64,000 nt of DNA, taken from positions 15,574,309-15,638,308 of the forward strand of contig CM042086.1 in assembly GCA_023512835.1 (NCBI GenBank), given 5' to 3'. Positions within the stretch are counted from its first letter, which is position 1, and every line of letters starts with the position of its first letter. Below, one piece after another: positions 1-12,766 of this stretch. The notes beneath the pieces were generated by a model. The model saw only the letters and a program-made list of their open reading frames with translations, was not told where the DNA came from and made no database searches. This DNA is from Taxillus chinensis. Lineage: Eukaryota; Streptophyta; Magnoliopsida; Santalales; Loranthaceae. A program made the translations under genes and the position numbers.

Positions 1-3000
1 CCCATTTCCATTGGCTCGTTCCATGCCATGAAGAATGGGATCATCACCGTCGCTTCTGCCGGGAACTCCGGACCGAACCTGGGGACTGTGGTTAACCATG
101 CGCCATGGATTCTGACGGTGGCCGCCAGTGGCATCGACCGGCAGTTTCGAAGCACTATTGCGTTGGGCAATGGAAAGACAACCTCGGTTAGTTGCTCAAC
201 CCACATATAAATTGAGGAAATAATCAAAATACATTAAATAACATATAGTTAAAATTAAATGATACAAGAGTCTCAATTATTTACTGCCACATCAATCAAG
301 TGAGTAAGACTTAGAACTGTATATAGCAGTACTAATCTATACATCGCATGACAAACCCTACTTAAATTTATATAGGTTGTTACGCTTTGAATTTTTGGAT
401 TTGAAGTTAATTTGCGCAAATACAGCCTAACGTGTATATATACACAATTTTACTAAAATGAATGACTAGGGAATTGTCATTGTTTTTTTATTTTTAAATA
501 TCCAGTAACTTCATAGAATCTATCACTAATTTGGTCTTAAATATAATGGCTTGTTATCTAATAATTCTTTTAAATATTGATGACTGAACTATTAATAATA
601 TTTAATACAAGTCCATCATATATATGAGAATGAGACTGAATAAGTGAATATTTTATTCTGGTAGGTAACTTCATATATAGAATCTATCATTATTAATTAG
701 GTCTTATGACTAGCAAAAATTGGAGTGAGCACATTTATTTTATTCTGGTAATCAATAAAACGTATTTGTGCAGGGAATTGGAGTGAGCACTTTTAATGAA
801 TCTCTTGTCAAGAAAATGTATCCACTTGTTAGAGGGGCAGATATTCCTATGAAATCCGTCAGCAAGGACGAAGCAAGGTGTGTGTGTGTGTGTGTGTGTC
901 TATATATATATGAGAAACTGTAATTAGTTGATGCCCCTTTTTTGGGTTTCTTGTTAATGTATATAATATTTAAAATGCATTTTTTAAATATAAAGAAAAC
1001 TGACCCAAAAATTTCGTTGAGTACTATATATATAACTCTAATTATATGATTGTTTAGGCAATGCTTGGAAGAAACTCTAGACCCTGTACGGGTCAGAGGA
1101 AAGATTGTTTACTGCGAAATGGGAGACCGGGAGGCTAATTTTGTGGTCAAGAAACTTGGCGGCATCGGTACTATCCTTGAAAGCACACGCAATCTGGACA
1201 CTGCATCAATTTACATTGCACCCGCAACTGCTGTTGGCGATGTCGTCAGCGTTTCCATTGATCGTTACATCAACTCCACCAAGTTATTATATGCTACACG
1301 TACCACATATATATATATATATCACTTCGGCACTATCCAAGTCTATACTCATATTAATGCTCTTCCATGCATGCACATACAGATCGCCTTCTGCAGCTAT
1401 ATACAATACTAAAGAGGTGAAAATCCGAGCGCCAATGGTCGCTTCCTTCTCTTCTCGTGGTCCAACACCAGGATCTGAACGCATCATGAAGGTAATTATT
1501 ATTATTATTTTTTGGTTCTACGTGAATCAGATATATACTTTTCGCAGCTCTTAAAATTTTAAACCTTGTCTATTTTTTATTTTTTTTCTATATCGGCTTG
1601 GTCGCTAGGGTGTTTTTTGTTTACACGTAGGTAGTTAAAAGTGGTAAAATAAAACCAAAGGAATCTGTAGGCCCAAATGGAGTTAGGATCCTCTGTAGAA
1701 AAAATCATGCATGGTTATGCAAGACATCAAAACAGAGTAAAACAATGTAGTTTTGTTTTTTTTTTTTTGAAAAATTACATACTAAAAATAGGTTTTAAAA
1801 AATATTTTTAAAAAATTGAATCCTAAAAGGTAAATATAAATATAATAATGTGCACTCATGTAATAAAATAGATAAAAAAATAAAAAAAAAATATTTGATT
1901 TCTAATCATGTAATATAATTAATTAAAAACAGTTTTAAAAAATAACTATATGACCTTCCTGTTTTGAAAATTTAATATTGAAATTAATACTTTTAAATTT
2001 ATTTGGGTATATCATTTTTAAATACAATTATTGGCGGTGTGTTTTGGTAGGAACACAATTTGTAATTGTTTTAAAAAACGTTGGATCTAAATTAATTTAA
2101 GAATTATTAGTTTTCAAAATAGGTGAATTCATATAATTTTTTAAAACTATTTCAAAACATTTTTTTGCTTTTAAATTTGAATTCAATATTGAAGGGATGC
2201 CTAAATATTTTTTATTTTATTTTTCTTCTATTTATCATTTGAGTCAACAATATTAATTTTTAAAAAATTTAAGGGGCCCAAATTTAGAAAAACATTATTT
2301 TTAAACCACATTAATTATTTCCTTTACAAAACATAAATTAATTGTTTTCATATTAGAATTGAACAAAAACTTCATTGGAATACAAAAGAATATAATATTA
2401 AACCAACACTCTATCAAACAAATCCTAAATTCTAATGTATCAAAGGTAGCCTTGGTGTACTTCATACCAAACCAAAAAAGTTTTGGTGTACTACATCCCT
2501 GGAATTATTACAAAGGATCCTAATTCGAAATGACATTTTTTTACTTCTATTTTTATCCCCTTGCCATTACTATATATGGTGCACCAAAATAGCTCAAAAT
2601 GACACCATTTTGATATATAGATCTTTGGGCTCAAAAATAAGAATATTGATGATCATCAAGTTATCCGGATGATACATGATACAATATTAGTTATATGATG
2701 TGTATTTAAAAAATACATGTATTACTTATATTCAGACTAATTTTTTTTACCCCAAAGTAATTAGATTCAGACTAATTTATCAGACTAATGATATTATTTT
2801 TAAAAACATAATTACTTTAAAAAATTTTAAATACAAATAATTTAAATTTTTTATAATTAATATAAATTCATGTTTGACACAATTTTTTAAAATAATACTA
2901 TATAAAAAAAAAAATCCCAACCCAAACAAGCCATGCCAGGCCAGCTTCCCAAATACCCACAATGCACTGATAAACAAAAAAAGAGGCACGTACCCATCCT

Positions 3001-5204
3001 TCTAAATAATGGTCTTTATTAGGGTGTTTGTGCAAAGTTCGTTTATTATATTGTTTGCAAAAGCTGAACATATTTTTCATTTTGTACATCGGAATCAACG
3101 TACAGCCCGACATTACGGCGCCGGGGATCAACATTCTGGCAGGCTTCACACCAATGAGAACGATCACGGGCCTAAAGGGTGACCCCCGACATTCCGAATA
3201 CACGCTCATGTCAGGGACATCAATGGCGTGCCCGCATGTGGCTAGTGTTGCCGCCTACCTTCGGTCTTTCCACCCGGATTGGTCCCCAGCTGCTATCAAA
3301 TCTGCCATCATTACGTCCGGTAATTAAATTTCTGTCAATAATTTGCTAATTAAATTAAATGGGTAAATTCATCAGATCACATTAATCAGAGGTTTTAAAA
3401 CAATTGTCAAACTTTACGCCGCCCCATTTTTGAAATCGTGAAAACTGCGAATCGCTCACCCCTTCCTTGTAAGTTATATATAAATGAGACATCATGTGTT
3501 AAATCACTCTTTGACCATAAATTGTGAAATTGAAAGAATACGAGAAAATTAAATAAATATATTGTAAAATAAAATAAATAGGAGACTGCAGAAAAATTTT
3601 TAACGGGGTGTTTTTTGGCATTATCATAGTAAAAAGATCTATAAATATGAAATTTAAAAAAAAAACAACTAGCTTTAAGAAAAACTGGAAAATGTACGGA
3701 ATAATTTTAAAGATATAAAGAAAAAGGTTGATTTTTTTTGTTTAATTGGTGTAGAAAAAGATGAAAAAGTTTTTTTTTATATAATTTATTTGAAATTTTA
3801 AAAAATAATAAATAATAGTATTATTTGAAATATTATTTATCCTTACATATATAATTGTGAAAATATGTTTACGAGGCAGAAAAAATAATTTCCTAATATT
3901 TTTTCATAATTTTTTAACCATTTTAATTATAAAAATAACTCCTGTTTTCTAAATAAGAACGTTTGAACGTGTTTGGTTATTGTTTTTGGAAATAATTTTT
4001 TGTTTCTAAATACAGAAAACATCTTAATTTTTTCAAAACTGTTCAATTTTTTCTATATCAATTTTAGAAAACAAATACCAAAAAAAAACCAATTACACAT
4101 AAAATAATTTTTAAAACTTTTAAAAATAATTTTTAAAAACAGAAAACAAAAACCATCTAACTTTTTCATGCCTTTTTCACCCACCTACTCTTATCAAATT
4201 CTTTTATTTTCTGCATTTGTTACATGTAATGGAATACAATAATACATTACATTAAATAAGGTAAGATTGATTCTCGTGGTCTTCCCTAATATATTAATTA
4301 ATTCCCTCGCATAATAAAATTAAATTTAGAAGCTTTACCCTCCTCACTCCCTAAAATATCATCGGGGGTTGACGGTGACGCCAAACACGGGACCAGGGGT
4401 GACGCGATGCTTGTAATAACACCAAGTAAAAATTGAATTTTTATATATTAAGCAATTTTCAATTCTTTCGAACGATTTTTTTTTTAAACAATCGTGTTTT
4501 ATTTTTTTGGAAAATAAAAAAAGATTAAGCAACGGGGAAGAGTTTTTTTTTTTTTTTTGGGTTTCTAGCTAATTATGTTTTTAATTATTATCAATTTGTT
4601 GTTATTAATGTTATTTAAAAAAAAGTAAATTAAATTAGCGATATGCTTACGCATTTTGTTATCAGCAAGGGGCATGAGCGCAAAGTTCCATCCCGAGGCA
4701 GGACTGGCCTTCGGCGCCGGCCAGGTGTGGCCGTTGAAAGCCGTGAGCCCCGGCCTAATCTACGACATGGATGAGCTGTCCTACGTGCAGTTCCTCTGCC
4801 GCGAGGGCTACACCGACAAGTCTTTGCGCGTCCTGGTGGGTTCGCAGCCCATAAAATGCTCGGCACTGCTCCCCGGCGCCAGCTACGACGGGCTCAACTA
4901 CCCGTCCATGATGGTTAGGATGCCCAAAGATCGGCAGGGGACGTCGGCCGTGTTCCTGCGCCGTGTCACCAACGTGGGCCCCGCAGCCTCCGTCTACAAC
5001 GCCACCGTCACAGCGCCGGCGGGAGTGGAAATCACGGTGAACCCTGCCTCACTGACCTTCACTCGGGGCTCTCAAACGAAAAGCTTCACGGTGGTGCTGA
5101 AGGCGAAGCCGACCGAGAAGTATCTGCCGCGGTCGGGTTGGCTTGTCTGGAGAAGCTCTAGTCACGTTGTGAGAAGCCCCATCGTGATCTGGGGTACCCG
5201 GTAG
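1..5204 (+). CDS. Subtilisin-like serine protease (SBT4.14/XSP1-like), 5'-truncated by window edge
   Basis: C-terminal 458 residues of a secreted plant subtilase (family S8, pyrolysin type). Exons read as 1-186, 774-877, 1058-1282, 1383-1491, 3106-3319 and 4666-5204, all with GT-AG borders and an open frame to TAG at 5202-5204. Seen: the oxyanion-hole motif AGNSGP (Asn codon 64-66), a protease-associated domain across exons 2-4 (RGKIVYC to [12 protein letters not shown]), the segment VASFSSRGP, then PDITAPG and the catalytic-serine motif [10 protein letters not shown] (Ser codon 3220-3222). The last exon carries the fibronectin-III-like domain ([19 protein letters not shown]). Signal peptide, I9 prodomain and the catalytic Asp and His lie upstream of the window, so activity cannot be judged. 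The six-exon layout and the C-terminus resemble Arabidopsis XSP1/SBT4.14 more than the mostly intronless SBT1 group. Substrate unknown; such enzymes act in the apoplast. The 3' intron borders are clean, so nothing visible argues for a pseudogene. Confidence 0.9.
1492..3105 (+). other. Large intron 4 of the subtilase gene, AT-rich, with MITE-like sequence
   Basis: About 1.6 kb of AT-rich intron between the exons ending MK and starting PDITAPG. Around 2035-2430 the ends look weakly inverted (GGTGTGTTTTGGTAGG on the left; the right end reverse-complements to GGATTTGTTTGATAGAG), which would fit an old MITE. No clean target duplication was found. No other gene is seen here. Confidence 0.4.
3320..4665 (+). 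other. Large intron 5 of the subtilase gene, AT-rich
   Basis: A 1.35 kb intron with long A/T runs. A short foldback (GTGTTTGGTTATTG near 3970 against GTTAGATGGTTTTTG on the other strand near 4160) suggests a small MITE relic. No coding sequence is seen. Confidence 0.4.
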
Positions 5205-6600
5205 ATATATACTGATACGACAAGAATTTAAGAATATAAATAAAGGAAAATAATAAATAAACGCGCGACACTGAGATATATATATATATGATAGAACTGT
5301 TCATGAACAAAAGCGTTTGTTTTTATGAATGTAATTGACTAATTGGGACATTATTTTCATTTTCTCCTACGTGTGGGATACAAGATCATCAAAAGAAAAC
5401 TTCATGGGAATTGAAAAAACCGTAAAAATTAATTAGTTAATTGTACCCGCGAAAATCACGAAAACGTTTTACCGGCATTTTAAAAATACCGGTATTGATT
5501 CTTCTTTTAGCGGCGTTGTTACAACGACAGTAAACATAATCATTTTCTGACGTTAGCACGTCACTTCTGTGGTCGCGTTTTAGAAACGCCCCCAAATGTA
5601 GTGGCATCCGCAGGCAGCTGTAGTAGCATTTTTATGGAATGCGAATAAGACTTATGTGACTTAAGCTTTAGAAAATGACTATCCAAAGTCCATTAATACA
5701 TTAAAAAAACCAATGTATTAAGTACTGCAAAATCAAAATACAACCGGCTGAATTATATGTCAAATAAATACTTCAATATGTGATTATAGTTTGTTTAAAG
5801 TACCTTGATCCTCCGTGTAATACTTCTTTAATTATATGGTGACAGCACTAAAAGCTATATACTACACATGTAGAAGGGGCAAGTCCATTTCGTTATGCCT
5901 GAGAATAGAAAAAATTCTGCAAATAAAACAAAAATGAAAGTCATTAAAATTTGTATTATATTCACTCAATCTTATCAAACTTTAAATCTAAATTAAATCA
6001 CTTTAATTTAAACATAACCAAAATATAACATAGCATATTTAATATTTAAAATTTTCCGTTCCACACATATAACTATATAAATGAGTTTTTGATCTCCCAA
6101 AATTTGTTACCACAATATTTAATATTCATCGATTATGCGGATCAAAATGGTTTTAGCCATATTTAGTTACTAAGCCTATTAATATTCACATGCAATATCA
6201 TAACCAAATGACATTGATATATATTATGTGAATATTAATAGAAATGCTCAAATATGCCCGGTTCTCTATATCCTCACATATACTTGTTATTATTATTTAT
6301 TTTTAAAATAATACTATATTAATTTAATGTGTCGTCTAAATTAAGTGGAGAAAAATATAAATAAATGGGTGAAAAGAAAAAATGATAGAGAAAATATTAT
6401 TTTAATAAAAATAAAATAAAGTTATAATTGAAATTAAAGATAGCATTGAAGATGTTTTTCCTAGATATGTTTGGTTGAACTATTTTTTATTTTTATTTTT
6501 AAAATTTAATAACTGCTTTTGAGTTACAGAAAAAACTGAAAATAATTAAAAAGTATGTTTATTCTAAAGATTTTTAAATTAAAAATAACCTATTATTATT
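5205..6600. other. Intergenic region between the protease and GAUT1 genes
   Basis: AT-rich spacer without a credible ORF. It holds CACTA-like subterminal repeat sequence at about 5440-5650 (separate entry). From about 6640 the sequence becomes C-rich and probably enters the GAUT1 promoter and leader. Confidence 0.5.
5440..5650. repeat. CACTA-like subterminal hairpin repeats (remnant)
   Basis: Several short GC-containing foldbacks in an AT-rich setting, such as CCGGCATTTTAAAAATACCGG, GGCGTTGTTACAACGACAG and CGCGTTTTAGAAACGCC. Subterminal repeats of this shape (GCGGCGTTT...AAACGCCGC) are common in plant CACTA/EnSpm elements. No terminal CACTA motif is visible nearby, so the assignment is an inference. 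Similar motifs recur at 23229-23395. Confidence 0.35.
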
Positions 6601-6639
6601 TTTAATTTGAAATTCTTTTGACCCAAAAAAAAAATGATA

Positions 6640-6997
6640 AAAAGAAAACACGCTCATTTTTTTTTATTTATATATAACAAACAAACGTTAACTCCAAATC
6701 CTTTCTCTCGTTTTTATATGCCACACGGTTCTCACATCAACTTCACACGCTTCTGGCTCCTTCGTCGCCGCACACAGCTCTGCAGCAGCAGTACACCCCT
6801 GGTTCCCTACCAACCAGACGACCTAACTCGTCCGCGTCCTCACAGATCTCGTCTCCATTGGCTGGTGTGTGCGCTCGTAAATCTCGATTTGGTTACTCCA
6901 ATGTCGATTCGAGCTTCCCATAGTACAAACCATGTTGATTCGCTCTGATGCTTCGCTGATTTCTATTTTTTCTGGTATGCAATCTGCAGTGACGACG
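6640..6997 (+). promoter_or_regulatory. Probable promoter end and 5' leader of GAUT1
   Basis: Composition shifts from AT-rich to C/T-rich at about 6680-6850 (TCCTTCGTCGCCGC, CTCGTCCGCGTCC), as in plant leaders, and runs into the coding exon. No TATA box could be assigned with confidence. Confidence 0.4.
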
Positions 6998-9900
6998 ATG
7001 AAGCGGGGACAATTCGGCGCCGGAGGTCTCAGAAGCAGCAGGAGTGATGGTTCCCGACTAGCCGTAGCGATTCTCGTCTTCTTCTCCGTCGTCGCGCCTT
7101 TTCTTTTCTTCGTCGGTCGCGGAATCCACACTACCACCACTAACGCTGGTAAGTTTTCGATGTTAAATGTTTCTTTCATCTTCATTTATAGACGCGTTGG
7201 TTCTATCGCGCAATCGCAATGTGTATCTCCATTTTTGAGTGTTGCCACACACACACACACACACATATGAGTGCTGTTGATACATGTACCGACAGGGTAC
7301 CCATTTTGGGGGTTTTGCTGGCCCTATCGTACACCTAGTTTTTTTCAAAATTTTATTTAAATGTTGTTTGGAGGCTCATTTTTGCTAGCAATATCTAGTC
7401 TATTCATATCCTCAAATTGGGTCGGTAACTTTGTGTGTTCTCTCAGATTCAAACCAACTCTTGCTTTCTTCTTTGTATTGCACAATAATAAGTTTCTTGT
7501 ACAAAAGTTTGGATATATATATATATATATATACATACATATATATGGTTTTGGTAAAATGCGATCGTGAGATCATTAATTTTGTCTTTTGGATCTGCAT
7601 TTAATGGCCAGATTGAAGATCCAATGGCTGAAATTGAAAGAATGAGACCGCACAATTGCATTGTATATTTTGTGTTGTTTGTTGATTTTAAGAATTGGTT
7701 ATTTATAACTAATATGCGATTCACCTAATGTTTACCTTGAACAAAAAAACTTGGTCATATGGCGTTTGATAATGTAGTAGTCAATGCGTATCTGTGGCTA
7801 ACTCCTTGCTATTTAAACATTAAGTTGAATACCGGAGGTTAAGTTATCACTATGGATGAAAATATTCATTTTGCTTGGTATTGTCAGTTAAAAAACTGTT
7901 TTTTTTTTTATACCGGAGGAGTGCTTCTCGTGCTTTGTAGAATTCTGTTGATTATGTAATAATGAATGAAAAATCAATTTCCTGTTTAGATTTGGTGCTT
8001 AGGTATTGTTTTTAAATAACATTTGCTTCATTATAAAAAAGATCGTCTCTTTCTATTTTGTTAAAGATATTACGAGCTTTGCCTCTGGGCTATTTAACAG
8101 GTTTCCCTTTATCAAAATTTTCTTCTGATGTTTATTAGTTTAAGAAGTGAAAATTGTGAAATGTTGTGTTATTGAGTGAATATATGTGCCTAGACCCAGA
8201 AAAGTTCTGCTGGCATGGGTTCTAAACTTTGAAGCGTTAGTAACATTATATTCTACATTAAAATGATTATTTTTAATTATTTTGTGGCTATTTTTTGTTT
8301 ATGTTTTCATTATGCACACATTTGACGCGCTTATCATTTGTTTCCATTCAGATGAAAATGGTGTTTCAACTGCTTATGCTAGAGAGGTAGTGCTTTCCTC
8401 CCTTTTATTTCAGATTATTCCTGCATATCTCTTTCCTGACAAAATCTGGTTTGAGTGATGAAGAATACAGATTGGAGGGAAAAGCTGGCGTTGCAACATG
8501 TCAAAAATCTTTTTTCAAAAGAGGCAAGTGGGAATATAATATATCGTTTTGAAATTATTGTCATCCTAATTTCATCTAATTAGGTCTATCAGTATTTAAA
8601 AAATTATCCTGTAACATTGTCCCCTAAATAGGTGCAAATTTCAGGTCATTGATGTCATCATAGCCAACACAAATGATTTGGGACCTTTTAGTCTTGATTA
8701 TTTCAGAAAGACCAATTTGTCTGCTTCATGGAAAGCTATTGGTGTGGAAACTTCTTTAGAGGTCAGCAAGATTGATGCTTTACGCTATTGTTTTTATACA
8801 TTCTTGTAAATTTGTGTCATGCACATTACTTTTACTAATTTTTTTTGTGTAATGTTGTGATTATGATTGAAGAGAAACAAAACAGTAACCGATGTCAAGG
8901 AAGAACCACCTACAGGGAAGCATGATGATTCCTTAGGTAGTAATGTTTATCAATATATGCATATTTGCATTCGTCTACTCATTTCCTTTTTTTTTAATTT
9001 AAAACTAGTTTATGAATTTTTAGCACAAATTGTAAAACAATTAATTAAAATAGTTTTCTTTTAAATGTTTATCACGCCTACAATCTACATTTGACTTTGC
9101 TAGTTCAATTATCATATACATTAATAGTACTGAGGTTGGGGGCCAGTATAAAAACTAGTGCTTTGATGCTACTTTGGGTTTGTGAAAGTCACATGGAACT
9201 TCACATAAAGAAATTGCTAAGTTGTTTTTGATGACAAAGCAGATGTAGGCGACCAAGTTCCCAAAGGGAATTGAATTATATATATAGGTTACAGCTATGA
9301 TAAAACGGTTAATAAATGTATCTATAAATACAGACAAATATATCCTTTCTTTCATTTTAAAGTGGTTTACAATACTGCTATATTATGAAAGTAAGTCTGG
9401 CGTGGTCACTTTGAGAGTTCATTACCCTCATCTGAAATCTCTCCAAGGTGTGCCACTACTATATTCCACAAAATCCCTCGAAACTTTGCAAATTGAAGTG
9501 GCTTTAAAAGCAAAGACTGAATTTATTTTGGCACCCATTATGATTCTGCCCAAATTTGATGCCATATAATAGTTGAACTTACAGGATTTCTCAAGTTCAA
9601 CTTATGTACTCTGGTTTAAGAACCAAGAACCTCGAACCTCATTGCATTTATTGTTGCAAATTGTACCCATCTTGTAAATAATTTTTTAGGACTCCTAATT
9701 TGGTCTAAAACTCTAATTTCATGTCCATTCAGTATCGATAATTTAATGAATTTTTTATTGATTTCTACAGAAGATGCTCAGTTCCTTGATTCGCCTGCAA
9801 CAAGAGCCCGTAGGGTAAAATTCATTCTACAAATCATGGCATGCTGTTATGGTTGGTGTATCTTTTTATGTCATCTAACTTTCTGAATAATCTGGAATCA

Positions 9901-12766
9901 TCAATTAATTTGTGCTAGAAACAAACGAAATAAAATTTTATGAAAACTAATGTCCACTTCCCCATATCTTTGTTACCACATTATATTTTCCAGTTGTCAA
10001 GTTTGTAAGTTAAACTTCCATGCAGCAACTGAGAGAGAAAAAACGGGAAAAGCGAGCAGCTGAGCTGGTACACCATAATGATGAAGTGACTGCAAAACTG
10101 GAGAAAGCAGCTATCGAGCGTTCCAAATCAGTTGACTCCTCAGTTCTAGGGAAATACAGTATCTGGAGGAGGGAAAATGAGAATGAAAATTCTGATTCAA
10201 CAGTGCGTCTGATAAGAGATCAGATAATAATGGCAAGAGTGTATGTAAGCATTTCAAAGGTGAAGAACATGCATGAGTTAAATCAACAATTAGAGACTCG
10301 CATCAGAGAAAGTCAGCGTGCTCTAGGAGACGCAACTACTGATGCTGAATTACACCGAAGGTAGTATACTGTGGTGTTTGTGTTCATTCAATTTCGAATT
10401 TTTATTATCCATAAAAGTGGATTTTTGTGTCACTCTTTTTAGTGCACCTGAGAAACTCAAAGCTATGGGTCAAGTTCTTTCAAAGGCAAGAGAGCAACTT
10501 TATGACTGTAAGTTGGTAACTGGAAAGCTGAGAGCCATGCTTCAATCAGCAGATGAACAAGTTAGGGGCCTAAAAAAGCAGAGCACATTCCTTAGTCAGT
10601 TGGCAGCAAAAACCGTTCCAAATGGAATCCACTGTCTGTCTTTGCGCTTAACAATAGACTACTACCTCCTCGCTCCTGAGAAGAGAAAATTCCCTAGAAG
10701 TGAGAATCTGGAGAATCCAAACCTTTACCATTATGCCCTCTTCTCCGACAATGTATTGGCGGCATCAGTTGTTGTTAATTCAACCATCATGAATGCTAAG
10801 GTGACGTACAGGATTAAATTAATTTATATCATAACCCAGTGTTTGAGGTTCCCTGTTTTGTACCTGTAATGTAAATGTTAGAAATTGATTGTTTTTTGTT
10901 CAATAAAAATCAGAATCGAACACTGTAGATTATAGTCTCTAGGATTTCTGCTTGCATATAGCTAGGGGTTCACTTCATTCTGCATGTTAGAAAAAAGAAA
11001 AACTAGGCAATTTGAAGCAATGGAAGTGAAATAGAACCACGTTTAACATTATTTAAATATATTTGGTATACATGTATTCAGTTAAATTTGCAAATTTGTT
11101 TGCCTATTGTTTTTGTTGTACTATGAAAAAATATGGAGTAAGGGGAATGAGAAAGAAGAAAGAGATACGTGAAGAGAAAGGGAGATGGTTAGAGGGGAAG
11201 GAGGGGGGTGAGATTGAAGAGTGATAGATTATTTGATCTATATTCTAGTTCCCTTCATGCTTTTTTCTTTGATTCCAGAATTCGTGTATTAAGATTACTG
11301 TATAGGATTTATAGTTTTCAGAAGAAAGTGAAAGATATAAAAGTCCCGTGTTTATTTTTTGTTGCTAAATTAGTATATATTTATAGATTGACATTATCTA
11401 TGGATATAGTTCATTATGGTTTGTGGACACTAAAAGAGTAAGACCCTTGTTAGTTTTCTCACTCTTTACTAATTATGCTAGTTTGGTGGATTGCAGGAGC
11501 CAAATAAACACGTGTTTCATCTTGTTACCGATAAACTCAACTTTGGAGCAATGAATATGTGGTTTCTTCTTAATCCTCCTGGGAAAGGAACTATTCACGT
11601 GGAAAATGTTGATGAGTTCAAGTGGCTTAACTCATCCTACTGCCCAGTTTTGCGGCAGCTGGAGTCTGCTGCCATGAAAGAGTACTATTTCAAAGCAGCT
11701 CATTCTCACACTCTTTCAGCTGGGTCCTCCAATCTGAAATACAGGAACCCAAAGTATCTCTCCATGCTTAACCATCTGAGATTCTATCTCCCGGAGGTTT
11801 ACCCCAAGTTAGACAAGATTTTGTTTCTCGATGATGACATAGTTGTCCAGAAAGACTTGACAGGCCTATGGTCGGTAAATCTCCATGGAAAAGTGAATGG
11901 GGCAGTAGAAACATGTGGGCAGAGCTTTCACCGTTTCGATAAATATCTTAACTTCTCAAACCCTCATATTTCAAGGCATTTTAGTCCAAATGCATGTGGG
12001 TGGGCATATGGGATGAACGTTTTTGATCTTAAGGAGTGGAAAAAGAAGAATATTACTGGCATATATCACAAGTGGCAGAACATGGTAAGTCAGTCTGAAC
12101 CATTATTTGCCTTTTTAAAAATATGTTTATTTTTATTTATCATTATATGTATGTTCATGTTTATAAATGTTGGTTAAAGTGAAGGGGCTACACCATCAAA
12201 CTTTGGCATTCTAGGAGTAATTCATAATGGTGCATCTCAACACATAATATGTCATGATTATTGTAAGCAATTTTATTTTAATTGTTCTCATAGAAACAAT
12301 TCAGTATGGAGAGCATTTTCAGTTTATTTGTTTCTTTTTTGTAAACTGAAATGTCATGGGACCCGTCCCATATTCAGTTTATTTATTTGTTAAAGTAGTC
12401 TGTATGTTGTTGCATCTGCCTTAGGAATCTTGAGCTGCAAGCCCCATATATATGAGTTCTAATTTCCCTTTGACTTTTCCTGTGGTTTAGAATGAAGATC
12501 GGGCACTGTGGAAGCTTGGGACTCTGCCTCCAGGTCTGATTACATTCTATGGGTTGACGCAACCACTGGAGAAGTCGTGGCATGTGCTTGGGTTGGGTTA
12601 TAATCCTAGCATTGATCGCTCTGAGATTGAAAATGCAGCAGTTATACACTACAATGGAAACATGAAACCATGGTTAGAGTTGGCAATGACAAAGTACCGA
12701 TCATACTGGACCAAGTACATTAAGTATGATGACTTGTACCTTCGCAAGTGCAACCTAAGCAGATGA
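6998..12766 (+). CDS. GAUT1: Homogalacturonan alpha-1,4-galacturonosyltransferase, GAUT1 type (GT8)
   Basis: Ten exons: 6998-7148, 8352-8386, 8464-8523, 8645-8761, 8873-8936, 9771-9814, 10026-10360, 10443-10800, 11497-12084, 12491-12766; 675 residues, close to the roughly 673 of Arabidopsis GAUT1. GAUT1 adds galacturonic acid from UDP-GalA to homogalacturonan in the Golgi, in a complex with GAUT7 (family knowledge). Seen: one N-terminal membrane segment at about residues 21-40; a basic stretch with QLREKKREKRA; VLGKYSIWRRENENENSD, typical of GAUT1; the GT8 domain with the metal-binding motif LFLDDDIVVQ (DDD at about 500-502); and HYNGNMKPW (about 637-645). Start chosen at 6998 (MKRGQFG) because GAUT1 begins at this point; in-frame ATGs at 6932 and 6977 could add up to 22 residues. 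Exon 3 uses a weak acceptor (GATGAAG) and a GC donor, chosen because they alone keep DWREKLALQHVKNLFSKE in frame. No breaks are seen. Confidence 0.95.
8524..8525 (+). other. Non-canonical GC splice donor (GC-AG intron) in GAUT1
   Basis: Exon 3 ends FSKE at GAG followed by GCAAGTG. This is the usual GC-donor consensus AG|GCAAGT. The intron ends at TTTCAG (8644) and the next exon resumes VIDVIIANT in frame. No GT donor nearby keeps the frame. Confidence 0.75.
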
